A DNA stretch of 64,000 nucleotides from Liopterus haemorrhoidalis (GCA_963971575.1 OZ020622.1:14422279-14486278); one strand, 5' to 3'; positions 43,601 through 57,836 are shown, counted from the stretch's first letter. Notes: generated by a model not told the origin, from the letters alone. Numbers and translations: made by a program.

Positions 43601-46600
43601 ATGGCTTGAAAAAGTTGGAGAAACGCTGGTCGAAGTGTATCGAGCTAAAAGGAAACTATGTTGATAAATATGAATCAACCCAAAATAATGTGTTTTTCTA
43701 TCGTTTTCTAAGGACTTATTGAGTTACTCTCGTATAATTTAGACTTTACTTGGTAACTCATCTCGTTGTGCAATTCATCGAAGTAGTTGACTCTATCGAG
43801 TCCACTCAATTGTCTGTAGTCGTTGTAGCCAGGTACTCCATGGTCTCTAGCCCTCTGGATGTCCATCATCATCAGGTCTGACCCATAAGGATTACGTCCT
43901 TTGAACACCTTGTTTGTGATCTACAAAAAGATATATGGTGCACTAGGTGACGGACAAACACAAATAAATTCTGTTCGAATATTTGAACAGACGCAGAACG
44001 ATTGTAAGAGGCTGTAAAAGAGCCAGTTACCATAATATATCATATAGACTATAATAAATACTCCCTCTGTTCCAAAATAGTCATTTTAGTGTTTAAGGGC
44101 CATGGTCATAATGTTTTACTAAGTCTTAGCGCTACTAAAAACTGATTTTCATAATACAGAATTATTGTTAGTAGTGCTTAATAGTGTCTAGTAAATTGTA
44201 ATTTAATAGTACAGATTTAGAAGCGCGAAGAGGATATATTAAATGATATTAATAAGTGATGGGTTCATAATACTGACTGATTTTAATCATATATATATGA
44301 GAGATTTGCGAGATGTTCGTGAAATGCGTGAATTATGAAACCAATTACTAAGAAAATTTTATAATAAAAGAAAAAAATTAGATGTGGCCACCAAAGATTG
44401 TAGATCTAGTAGCAAGAAATTAGTACTATAGCCGTTTTCGCAAACCTCAATCCGATCGCGTATCCGATAAATAAATGACGTCACGAAATTCAAGCGGATA
44501 GAATTTATCAGATTACTGTTTATCAGATAAAGTCAGTTTGCGAACGAATATTAATCGCTTAATCCAAATAACTTCTTACGGACTTTTACGGACAGGATTG
44601 TTTAGAGTGTAGTGTTCTATTGTCTAGATGGCAGCACTTATGACTGTATTTCTTTATTTAAACTTGACGATTTGTAAGATCTTAACGAATAACAATAAAT
44701 AATATTTTCATGTTTTCCACTGTAATTCTTTTCTTTTTATCTTTGCGGTTTAAAAATAGCATTACCATATTATTTTCGTCAGTATCATCATAACCATCGT
44801 CATCGAAAAAAAGAGCGTGTCCAATAGTTATAATCGGCAAATTTTTTTAGATTAAAGTCAAAAACCCAAAATGACATACACATCAAATAATTTTTTAGGT
44901 TATTTAATCTGAAATGAATCCTACAATTTTGTAGGATTGAAATATTGCTAACCGATCGCGTTTATCAGATAGTTATTGTAGGTTTGCGAACGTAGATAGT
45001 TTTGTATCTGATCAAAGAAAAAGTTTGCGAACAGGTTCGTAGCTATCAGATTAAATCAATGACGTCATATATGTATCGGATTGGGTTTGCGAAAACGCCT
45101 ATTATTACTATTGAAGTTTAGGGTTTTGTTTTACTTTTACATAGGTAGAATGTTTATTTTAAAAATGTTTATAGCGGTAACCAGACAACTGGGGCCGTAA
45201 GACAATTCGGGCCGTTCACAATTGGGGCTTTTCACAACTGGGGCCATTAACAACTGGGTTGATGGACGATTTGGGCCGTACACAATTGGGGCTTTTCACA
45301 ATTGGGACTATTAGCAATTCGGGCCATTAACAAATCGGGCCGTTCACAATTGGGGCTTTTGACAACTGGGGCCATACCTATAAGAGCTAGAGTCTTCTTT
45401 TGTTTAAAATAAAAAATAATTATTTTACGAGTTGGATTAAGTAAATTTGCGTATTCTTTTGAAAAAAAAAAATATTTTAATGGTTTGATTAAGTACATTT
45501 TGGTGCTAATTAGAATAAATAAAAAAATTGTATTTTAAGGGTTGGCTTAAGTAAATTTTCGTGTTCATTTGATTAAAAAGAAATTGTATTTTAAGGGTTA
45601 GATTAAGTAAAATTTAGTGCTCTTTTGACTATATAAATAAAAAATGTATTTTAAGGGTTGGCTGAAGTAAATGTGTTCTTTTGAATAAATAAATAAAAAA
45701 TGTATTTAATTTTAGAAGTAAATATTTTGAACTAAATTTTGACTTTTTGACTTTGACTTAAATTTAATTAATATGAGTCAACTACGAAAAAATCAGTTAT
45801 TTTTGTTTGACTATTTGATTTTCCTAGTTTTTTCTTTATGTATGATAGTATTTTTTTGTACATAGGTATTTTATGTATCTCGTTTATATAAAACGGGCAA
45901 AATTATCGAGATAAACATAATAAAAATTAAAAATTGATAATACCTATCATGTCTTTAATGTGACTAAATTTTCAAATACATTATCTTCATAATATTTCCT
46001 GCAGACTCTGCAGTTCACCACATTTTCGGCGACATCTTATATTATAACTTGTGTGCTACGTAATTAATATTTTGTAAACCTCTTTAGTTTATTCATTTAC
46101 TATTTATTTATTTATTTATTTATTTATTTCTTATTTATTTATTTATATTTTAACTACTGACTATTTTATTTATTTTTTATTATTTGACATTATAACTTTT
46201 ACTAATGTTTAATTTCTATATTTTTACTATCACACAATGACGGTACATTTTAGATCAGCTCTGATGAAGAAATAATATAATTCGAAACTGGTCAGCTGGA
46301 TCTAGTTGCATCATTTATGTCTGCAACCCGTACAACCTTCTCTACACACATCATTGTTAGTATTACCGTTAGTGGCTTTTTAGCCATTTGAACATAATTA
46401 AAAATAAATTAAGAAATAGGCTTCAGGTTGATACTGTTAATGCAATATTGGCAATGCAGTACAGGCTGGACTTAAAAGATACAACTAATGTTGCTTTAAT
46501 TATGAACTGCCGGATTCAGTGGTTTCTAAAATCAAAACAAATGAAACATACAATAATGAAATAAATCAAGACGAGGAAGAAGCATTTAATATCTATCTTT

Positions 46601-49600
46601 AATAAATTAAAATAAATAATATTTTTTCGGAGTTCCTATTTTGTTAGTTAAGATGAGAAACATTTACTTTATCTTGTGATTAAAAATATGTTAACTAGGC
46701 AATTGGGAGTTTGCAATGCGTAGTTTTTGTTTTGAATGTGATTAAGTCAATAGTTAATGTTTATTATATATTTATTATTCTTGTACTGAATTTTAAAAGT
46801 TATAATTCAATAATAAAAAAATATATAAATAAATTTATTATTATATTATTATTACTAACAGACATCTTCATACAACAAAAAAGTAATTGTTCGATATTGT
46901 TTTTGAACTCCCCAAACTCGGACTACGCCCCAGTTTTGGTGCATTTCTGGTGGATTCTTACGCTCTATTTAGTGCATTGAAAGTATCTATAGTTGGCAAC
47001 ACTGCCGTCTGTACTAACCAGTTACCTTGCGGTAATTCCCCGTGTTTTATTTTGTGCTCGGATTGTTCACGATGTTCAGCGAGAATTAATTCTTTCATAT
47101 AAAGAATAGAGTTCAATATTGTCTAATTACACCTGCAACATCAGTCGTCCAATTCACATTGATGATTCATGATTTTCTTTAAGTGCGTGTTGTGATTTGT
47201 TATTGTTAAATTATTGAACTTTATCGAAAAATCGTATGTAATCTCAGTGGCGTAGCGTAGCGGGGGCGGCCCTTTTTTGGGGCGGCAAATTCTATAAATT
47301 TTGGAGTCTTTTGGATTTAAATACCTAAATAAGGGGCGGCGAAATTGCCCTTCGCCCCGGGGCGGTTGAAACCCACGCTACGCCACTGCATTAATATGTT
47401 CTTCAAATTTGCTTCTGATAGATTCATTCTTTTATCAGTCAATATAAGTTTTAGTAGTAAGAAAGCGATTAATTAATTAAAAAAAAAAAAAAATGAACCG
47501 AAATTAACCGTTACTAACATTTCGTTCCGGTTACGGTTCCGGTTTTGTTAAAAATTCCGGTTAATTTCGATTCGGTTCCAGTTCAACTCTCTGGTTATAA
47601 ACATAATCACAATTCTATTGTGTATTATTTATATTTCAAATTTGTTTATAAAATTTATTAGAAAATAGTTTATTTCATTTCATAGCTAATTTATTATTTT
47701 ATTTTATCGTTTTCTATTATTATTTACTTGTTAGCTGTCAAAAGTAATATAATTTATTTAATTCCAGTATAAATCGTAATATTTTAAAATCAGTTAAATT
47801 GACGATATAAAAAACAATGAATTAAATGAAAGTTTTTTGACGTTAAATTTTTGTATCGATTGTTGCGTGTTTTCTACAATATTTTCAACATTAAAAAAAA
47901 GATATATATTCTAATATTTTTCTCGAGATCCCTCGAGAATTCTCTAGAAAATAAGTCGTATTTTTCATTTCTCGAGAAATGAAAAATGTCGAGAAATCAG
48001 AAACACTAATGCATCATTTTCATGGTAGTGTCAAAGGCGCGACAGGGGTAAGGGGCGTGGTGTTATATTTACAAGTTCGAATTTCATGGTGGGGTTTGAG
48101 GCGCGATAAGTGCGCGTTTTCGGTTTTGACAACATTTGTATCTAACCCAAATCTAACCTAAAAGTTTGTACAAGTATTTGGACTAAACGGTTATTCAATT
48201 TCATTAAATATGTCGTCAAATCATATTTTTTATGCATATTTAGACTTACTGCGATATGAAGAAAAGCGATGGTGGGTACGTCCCATATATACATAGAAAC
48301 AGAAGGCAACAGGGAGATTATTTTAACTTGTTGCAAAAAATGACACACAAAAAACACAGACAGTTACTTCAATTACAAGAAAAGAATTTAATACACAATC
48401 TTTTTTACTTAACATCACAGTTTAGAATGAAGATTCTGTTGGCCCCTGCTTGGGGGTGTATTATTAGTATACCCACTGCATGACATTTTTGCAACCAGAT
48501 ATTTGAAACCGAATCCATAATAATAAACTTTATGACTGCCGACAACATTGTAAAAGTCACTATTTCGCTACATCAATTTGTTTTTTTAATTTTTTTTTTA
48601 GGAAATTAATATAATTGTCTCGCTAAAGATCTCACCATTCCGAAAAAATATATCTGTTTCTATGGTTTCGACGGTGCGGCCAGCGCTAGAGTTGAAATTT
48701 CTGAACTGGCGACACCGCGCTTGTAACACCGCGCCTACGACACCATGGTACGGGTTTTTTTTAAAATAGACCGATCCTATTGGTTGAATTTCTTGTTCCA
48801 CGCTTCCAACACCAGTATGAAAATGATACATAATTGCAACGACATCGTCGTTAACAAATCTAACCTCTGAAGTGATGTGTCTGGTCACCATATTCATGTG
48901 ACTAAATGCCATTCCTCTGAGTACATTATCAATATTATCCGGTCTAGTTTCCATCAGTGTTACATTATTTATCATATCACTGAACTTGTACTGTGCCAAA
49001 ACTTTCCTCGCTTCATTACAAAGTCTAAAACAAAAAAAATATTTATTTAAGATAACGCAAAATTTACGAATGTCTTACTTGATTGTTTCTGGTATAATAG
49101 CGTGTAAACCCCTGTAAGCGATAGTAAAATCATTGTGTGTTGCTCCATTAACTGTGTCATCATACACATCGGTAAAACCATTCGAATCGGCACTTCCGAA
49201 AAGAATATTTTGGAAGTCTTCGCCGAGGAGGAGTCTAAGCAGGTCTCTGTACACAATGTGCTGATGTTCCGCTATCATTATTCTTCTGGATTCCTGGTAC
49301 AGTCGTTCATCGTCCCATTGGGGATTCAGCTGGGCTAAGGATGTTGCTATCCTATTATGCTCCCTCATGTATATGGTCTGCGTAGAAGCCAGATGCACTT
49401 GCTGGTTTACTCTTACATCCCCTACAACAGGTGTCTCAGTAAATTGAACCAAGGACTACCACAAGGTTCTTAACTAGGGCTCTGCTAATTCGCGACCTTA
49501 AAATAAAAGGATTCTATCTACAATTTTGAGACAAAATTTAGATTTTTAGATATAAAAGTTTCGTATGCATAATTCTACCTTCCTAATAATGTTATATTGC

Positions 49601-52600
49601 CATTTATTACTGTAAAAGTGAAGTTTTTTAATTTAAAAATCTTAGAACTAAGAACCGTTTTTTTAGGGTTTTATAGGTATGACCAAAAAACCCTTATACC
49701 GTCATTTTGTCGTCTGTCTGTCTGTCTGTCTGTCTGTTCGGTAAAAATTGTAGCCAAACGGCTAAACCTAGAGAGTTGAAATTTGGCATGCTTATACAAC
49801 TCTTTGACCCGCACATAGGAAAAATACTAAAACATCTAAAAAACATATCCCTCTAAAAATATAAACAAATATGTGCTCATCGAAAATAAAATTTTTTTTT
49901 TTTTAAATTCTGAGTAGGGTATCAAATGAAAGCCCTTAGTACATGGATTAACGATCAAAATTTTATTTTTGCAAAATAAATTATTTTGATGCGATTTTTG
50001 ACAAAATTGTGCAAAAAAATTTTTGTCCCACACCCTGTAGCCCAGATGGTTTAAACTAAAAATCTGAAAAAATTCTAAGTAATGTATATAGGTGTGAACC
50101 GGAATAGTACAACAGGAATTTTTGATCAGATTATGTTTTCGGAAAATAATGCATTTTTTGTGTTTTTAACCAAAATATGTTAAATATTTAATTCGCTATG
50201 TAACCAAGTTGATAACGTCAGCGCTCATAGCTATGTGCGTTTAGTCATTGGTTTTCTAATTTTTCAAACAGGTACTCTTGCAGACTAGAGTTCGAATCCT
50301 GTCAATATTTTTTTTTTTTGTTTTTTTTGCAGTTTTCTTTTGTTTAAATTATTTTGTCAAAATCCTAGTTATTTTTTGGTAAATGTTGCATTTAATTTTT
50401 AAAAGCGTAAATTTAATAATCAGTGATTTAAGCAACCAATAGAAGCCATAGGCGCAATTTTCAAAATCTTAATGAACCTTGCTATGTAAAAAAAATACTG
50501 CACATATTTAGAAACTTAAATAATTGTATTAGGCATTCGAATTAAAATTCATAAAATAATATTTTGACATAAAATTTGTTTGGCATCCCAAATAATCATC
50601 ATTCAGTTATTAAATACCTGCAAAACCCTGAAATGTGTGAAAATTCACACTTCACATCAATTTTTTATTTTTCACTGATTGAGCTTAATTTTGATAATAA
50701 ACTTCTATCTATATGCTCACATATCGGAAATGCAGCTAATAGTTAAAATTAGTCGTGACAAGTACTGAAGTAAAATTAGGTGTACCCCAAGGTTCTGTGC
50801 TAGGACCAATCTTATTCCTTTTATTCACAAACTATTAGCCTAATCATATATCATCTGATCTATTAATTATGTTTGCAGATGATACTTCAATTTTACTTAT
50901 GGCTGACAACCCCCCTCGGGTTGTCTGTACTTGAGCATAAAATTAATATCGCACTTAATGAGTTTAACCAGTGGTGCCATAATAACAAATTAATTGTCAA
51001 CGAATCCAAGACTAAACTTCTTCTGTTTAATAAAAACAAACTTCCGGGGGATATCTCAGTAATATTCAATAATTTTATATTCGAAGCTAATATTGAAACA
51101 AAACTTCAAATTTGGCCTGCAATGTCTGTGTTTGGGGTTATTCAAATGAGAGCAAAATGGTATTCATTTTGCAGAAGCGAATACTTCGTTTAATTTTTAA
51201 CTTAAATAGTCGTGATTATTGTAGAGACTGGTTTATCAATAATAACATCCTAATTTTTTTTTCCAAAATTCAAGGTCTACTTGACTATTTTTTTCGATCA
51301 TATTGTATTTAAGATATTTAAGTGGTTCGTGATTACTTAAAACCCACTGATCGAAAGGACGTACCTGCACTGTAGCACACTTTAGACTGGCTACATCCTG
51401 AACCAAAAGGCATATGATGGTTCCCAAGACTGTTCTCAATGAGGCTACCATTTGTCCAGGTCCTAAGTTTATTGGCCACGGACTGACTCGAACCATACAC
51501 TATACTAGCATCCAAATACCCAGTCACTGTGTTGACCTAATGAAAAAACTCCTTTAGAAAACATCCAAGATAATAATTTCTAAAAATTACCTGTTCTCTC
51601 CAACTGATTGTGCAATCACTCTTTGGTGCTGAGATTGATCTCACGAAATTTAAACATCCTATTTGGTAGTTGGAGAAAAATGGATCGTCCTCATCAACCT
51701 CCACAGGGATACAAGATTTGTGCAGCAATGGTTGGGGAAGGATACAGGTCTCACTTTCGGAGCAGCAAGAAATTGGTCCTGTGTCTAAAAACGTGTTAAA
51801 AATCGATCAAAACTGCCGCTTTGCCGCGTTTCGTCGGTGCATAAATCAGTTCTTCCCTGATAAAAACGCGAAGAAAATTACCCTACAACTAGGGGAGGAT
51901 TTACCATGACGCTAATGAGGCTACCCGGAATACTATGGGGCCTCCAAAAGTGCCAATCTTATAAAAGACGCCAAATAGAAGGCAAAAAAGGAAAAGTAAT
52001 TTATGGATTTCTTAGCACCGGCACCGTATAATGCGTTAATGAATTATTTTTTTCTTACTTTAAACTAATTAAAAAAGAAATGTGTTTATATTATTTATTT
52101 ATGCATTATTTATACGGGTGAGCCATGGGAACCAGATGTGTTTTGAACAGACAATACGCGGAAGGTGGGAAGGGTGCAGACCTGGGGTAGGAGGTATTCG
52201 AACCGTCCAGTTTTGCCATTTTAATAGTAACCATGGAATGGGCGATAGAGCGCCGTGTGTTTGTGTACGACACCTTCATTCAAAGTTGTGAAACCGTTAT
52301 TGAAACTCAGCATCGCTTCCGTCGTCATTTCAATGTCGATCGGAATACCGTACTGAGGCGTGTAAACAATTTTCGAACAACGGGATCCGTTACGAATAGA
52401 AAACCGCCGGGCCCCATCGCAGCTGTGCAGATCCCGGAAAATGTTGACAGGGTTAAGTGGCGAACAGAATGAAACGAGTTCTACGGCGCGTTGACGGCGT
52501 TCGTACGGCGCTATCTGTCAGAAGAAAGTTAAAACCAAGCTGTCGTACGCAAGTGCACAGAATGGACAACGTTCTACGGCGTTCGAACGCCGTTGATACT

Positions 52601-55600
52601 GAATGTTCGTCAACTTCCAACTTTTGACGCCGTTGAACGTTGACGCAGAACACCTAACCTCAGTTTTTACTGAATGGTAAAGTGTTTGTATGTATAAATA
52701 ACTTGCATACAACATAAATAACATCACACACAAGTCTTCATCGTCCATTATACTTTTAATAAAAGAAAGCGCACGTATAAACACAGATACAGGTTGTCAA
52801 GTGACACTTGACGGCGTTAAAAATGATTGCAGGCGAAAATTCAACGGCGTTCTCAGCAACGCCGTCGCAAATGACGGCGCGCTGACGGCGTAGCGTGCTG
52901 TGCATTCTGTTCCAGGCTTAAGAGAAGCGATCTTAAGAAGTCCGAAGCGTTCAGCTCGTAAACACGCTCGGGCTTTGTGAGCCTTCAGTTAGGCGTATTT
53001 TGCATAAGGACTTAAATTGTCACCCTTACAAGCTGATGATGGTACAGGCATTGAAAGAAGGAGACTACCAACAGCGTGTAGCTTTCACTGAGAAAATACT
53101 GAACTTTCTTGAAGAAAATGAAAAAGCGATAGTCATAATCAGTGAAGAGGCACACTTCAACCTCGATGGCATAGTAAATAAACAAAATTAACTACTGGAC
53201 CATGAAAAATCCTCGGGAATTACACCAGCGACCACTGCACAGCCCAAAAGCTCCATTTGGCGTCATCAGTCCATACTTTTTTGAAGAAAACGGGATCATC
53301 GGTACTGTCACGTCAGCTCGCTACACCAGTATGATTGAAATTTTTTTCGAACTAGAACTATGCAGGCGAAGGATTGGTTACGAAATGTGTGGTTCCAACA
53401 AGATGGGACCACCGCTCATACGGCTGCCGCCTTAATGGCTGTTCTTCGAAGATTGTTTCCCCGCCCCATTATTTCTCGTTTCAGCGATTTGGCCTGGTCT
53501 CCCAGATCGTCCGATTTGTCCACTTACGACCTTTATCTGTGGGGCTACCTCAAAGCACGCATTTATAAAACCAAGTCTCGAACATTGGACAAGCTAAAAG
53601 TTTGCTAAAATTCGCCGAGAAGTGGAAGCGATCAGCGAGGAAATGTTGACCAGGGTGATGACCAACTTCAAGGAGCGGCTTGCTTCATGTGTTAGACAGA
53701 ACGGCCGTCATTTTTCAGATATAATTTTTTGAAAGTAAAATGGCACATTATTAGCTTGCTTTTTGCATAAAAAAAATGTTTTTAACCAAAAACTAATGGA
53801 GTACTGCTTATTTAAATAAACATCCGGTTCCCATAAGCACCCATTAACAACTGCCCTTAAATAACCATTAAAGTGATATTTTTCATTTTTTAACTTACGA
53901 ATGTGTTCTTCGTTAATAGACCGGGAGCTCATGACAGTTTTTGATCTCCGATTTCATACAGCATGCCTTTTGGAGGAGAGAATATTTACCCTGTGACAAC
54001 AAAAAAGGGATAGTACTAAACCCCTGCACGCTTTCCGGTCATAGGGAAAATTACATTTCCATTTAAACACAAAATTTTTGTGCTTTTCTCTGATTTAATA
54101 TTGCTTGCCCTTTTGTCAAAAGAAACTTATAACAAATTTAAAGTCTTTTAAATATATGCATGCGATTCGGAGGGTCCCAAAGGGCTCAAAGGGTCATGTG
54201 ATCTTGTAATAAAAAAATAAGATTTTCCGCGTTTTCATACAGCATGCCTATAATTAAAAGACTTTAAATTTGTTATAACTTTCTTTTGACAGAAGGGCAA
54301 GAAATATTAAGTCAGAGAAAAACACAAAAATTTTGTGCAAGTGGAAATGCAATTTTCCCTATGACCGGAAAGCGTGCAGGGGTTTAGTACCATCCCTTTT
54401 TTGTTGTCACAGGGTAAATATTCTCTTCTCCAAAAGGCATGCTGTATGAAATCGGAGACCAAAAACGTTATGAGCTCCCGGTCTATAACGAGAATGGAGG
54501 CCTCGGATTCAATGGACACTCTCTTCCCTTTATTAGTTCGTTAAATCGAAGGTTTAATTTATTATACTTTTTTTTGCAGTCTTACCTAAGTCGTTGTCCA
54601 TAGTTTGTAGTGTCATATCATGTGAAATCATCTGTGTTAATTCTGATGCAGCCATCGATAATTCTTGATCCCTCTTGGGCATGTTAGGAAAAGCTCTAAC
54701 ACTAACAGTTCTTGCACTAGTCAGTTCAGTGCCGCTCTTTGCCCTCCTGGGAGTTGAAATACCTAAAAATATCACCACTGTACTGCAGTTTTTCCTTTAA
54801 GAAGATCCTACACTATTTACACAAGAAAAATCACTGTATTTGTAAATTATTCTTAAAGAGTAACGAATTTAAAAGAAATGATACATCTGAATCAACTAAT
54901 AACTATGGTCTTTACATATATATTTGTTGGATTTTAATCAATTGAATAGCATGACTAAAATCTGTAATAAGAAGATAGAGGGAATACGATTTTTCTCGCA
55001 AATGCGATGTGTGAACAAGGATATTGCGCAAAAAAAAAATAAAAATAGTATATTGTGTTGCTCACTATGCTTTTCTCCGATTACCATTTTTCAATAAATA
55101 AATAATCAAGCAAATACAATATAAATATGGTTAACAGCCATTAATGAGCGCGAAGCCAGTACGGGAATGAAAATTCTCAGAAACTGCACATGCGCATTGC
55201 TGCGAATTTATTCTTTCTCGCACAACGCACATGCGCATTGGGATGCATTTATCATTCCCGCATCGCCTGCGCACGCATGAGGGTAACATGCGAAATTAAT
55301 CCAATTTCCTGTCAACTAACAGTATCGAAATGATACATTTCCATAGTAGTCGTAGGAAAAAATAATTTATCACCAAAATTTACTCAAATAATTGAATGGT
55401 AGTAATGAAATTTTCCGGAACATACCGGAACTAAAAGATATCTAGGACTTTGTTTTTTTAAATGGGAACGTATATCGTGTTGAGTATCTTTGCTAGAACT
55501 TTTAACCAACTTTTATTTAAATACTGCCTGCGTCCGAACATATGGTATACATTTTGATTTTTTCTTGTCCGAAAATATGATATACATTTACAATTTTAAT

Positions 55601-57767
55601 TACTTATAGTCTATCTCAGAAAGAGCGATAGTAATAAACTTTTTGTCAGGCAGTTACCAGTGGCGTGCACATTTTAAACACGTTTAAATTGGTTTTGTTT
55701 ACTTCTATATTACTATTTATCATTTTATTAAACGCACGCCTGTGACCATATTTATCATATCATTAAACGCATGCCTGTGACCATATTTTTATTCAAAATT
55801 TTAGAGTAAAATTTTTATGATCTATTGTGTTTAACCCTAGTTCGTATTCCCATATAAGATGTGCGGCACACTCGGTTGTTTCTTAACAATATTTCGTTTC
55901 GAACTATTCATATTTTGTGTGCCGCTTCTGTGTGAAAAAACAATAAATTTTTACAAATAATAAATTTTATTACTATCGCTCTTTCTGAGATAGACTATAG
56001 AATGATTTTATTTATGAAATAGTTACAAATATCTAGTAAAACAAAGAATAATACAAAAAGTTTTAATTTAACAAGGACGTGGCTATCGCTACAACTTGTA
56101 TGGAACATGATAATGTTGTTTGTAATCGTCCTTTACGATAAAGTTTTGCCTTATTAATGTGCGGAATCTTATAGGAATTCCCTCTTTTTGCTAACATGGT
56201 TGCTTCTAGACAAGTTTGTAATGTTAGAAAAACATTATCAAAGGTATTATGTTTAATGCATTAAATGCATTTTGTACACATATATTCAGTTTGTCGATTA
56301 TATGCGGTGAAGCTGTATGTTGTAAGGATTGTATAGAATTGGTATAAAAACAAATAGATGTTGCACTTTTCGTAACGCACTAATTTCCATAGCTTTAAAT
56401 ACTGCATTGAACATTAAAACTATCTACTATACTTATCCACAACGCACAGTGAACCAGTCTACTAATTTAAAGAGCTCTGAACGCAGCTTTAATATAAGTA
56501 TTAATTTAGAAGGTTGTGAACGCTAACGTATAGTTAACTTAAGTTACGTAACTAGGTATAACAACGTTTACGCTAATTCTAAGCACTAATTTTAATTTAT
56601 AATTTTGACATTATGAATGCAACATTATTTACAAATACAGTGATATCCTTGCGTCAACAATAAAATCCTCTTAAATATATATTCATACTGTTTCCGTAAT
56701 CTGGATCCAGGAATCTCGGGTAGACTTGCCCGGCTTGCCCCCAATAAGAATAATTTAGATTGTTGTAGGATCCATCAATAGTCCTGTACATGAGAACAGT
56801 CTCATTAGTGGCCACTGATTCAACTGGCTGAGATGTATCCGTACAAATGCCAGTTATTTTAAATTGTTTCGCTTGTAGCAGTTTGATAAATTCTTTGGTA
56901 GTCAAACTGTATCTGTAATATAGAGAATATTTTAAAAAAAATTGATGTGAAGTGTGAATATTCACACATTTCAGGGTTTCGCAGGTATATAATAAGTGAA
57001 GGCGGTATGCTGAGTGTGTAGGACAAATTTTACTTTGTAGTAATCACGGCAAAATGAACGATATTTTTAAAATAATTTATCGTCTGTTAATCATATAATA
57101 AGATTTGTTATTAAATTTACGCTTTTAAAAATTAAATGCATCATTTGTCAAAATATAACTAGAATTTTGACAAAATAATTTCAACATAATAAAAATGCAA
57201 AAAAAAAACAGAAAAATAAAATTCACTCCGTACTGGAACTCGAAACTCTTCATTTCACACCAGTGCTTTAACCCATTTCGCTATCGCACGCCTTGCATGT
57301 GATTGTCTTACATTGGTATAACTTTTGTACTTTGTGAACCAAAAATCACAAAAAATGCGTTATTTTCCGAAAACATAATCTGATCAAAAATTCCTGTTGT
57401 ACTATTTCGGTTCACACCAATATACATTACTTAGAATTTTTTTAGATTTTTAGTTTAAACCATCTGGGCTACAGGGTGTGGAACAAAATTTTTTTTGCAC
57501 AATTTTGGCAAAAATCGCATCAAAATAATTTATTTTGCAAAAATAAAAATTTTATCGTTAATCCACGTACTAAGGGCTTTCATTTGATACCCTACTCAGA
57601 ATTTAAAAAAATATTTTTGTTTTCGATGAGCACGTATTTGTTTATATTTTTAGGGGGTATGTTTTTTAGATGTTTTAGTATTTTTCCTATGTGCGGGTCA
57701 ATGAGTTGTATAAGCATGCCAAATTTCAACTCTCTAGGTTTAGCCGTTTGGCTACAATTTTTACCGA

Positions 57768-57836
<69 letters not shown>

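Larger units (their letters stand above)
41425..43734 (+). mobile_element. Mariner (DD34D) element with nested Helentron-like copy
   Basis: Inverted ends TATGAGGGTAGGTCAATAAG and complement of TACGAGAGTAACTCAATAAG. Lies in peroxidase intron 9. The transposase is interrupted at 42244-43335. Confidence 0.88.
52115..53844 (+). mobile_element. DD41D (rosa-like) element, copy 2, with nested MITE
   Basis: Inverted ends GGGTGAGCCATGGGAACCAG and complement of GGGTGCTTATGGGAACCGGA. The transposase is interrupted by a MITE at 52457-52917. Confidence 0.8.

Noticed and set aside
49422..49452. Extending peroxidase exon 7 upstream to the open-frame start
   Set aside because: Phase and family alignment need the acceptor at 49422-49423; the longer form does not join exon 6 in frame.
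51670..51909. + strand ORFs over peroxidase exon 5
   Set aside because: Antisense shadow of the peroxidase exon.
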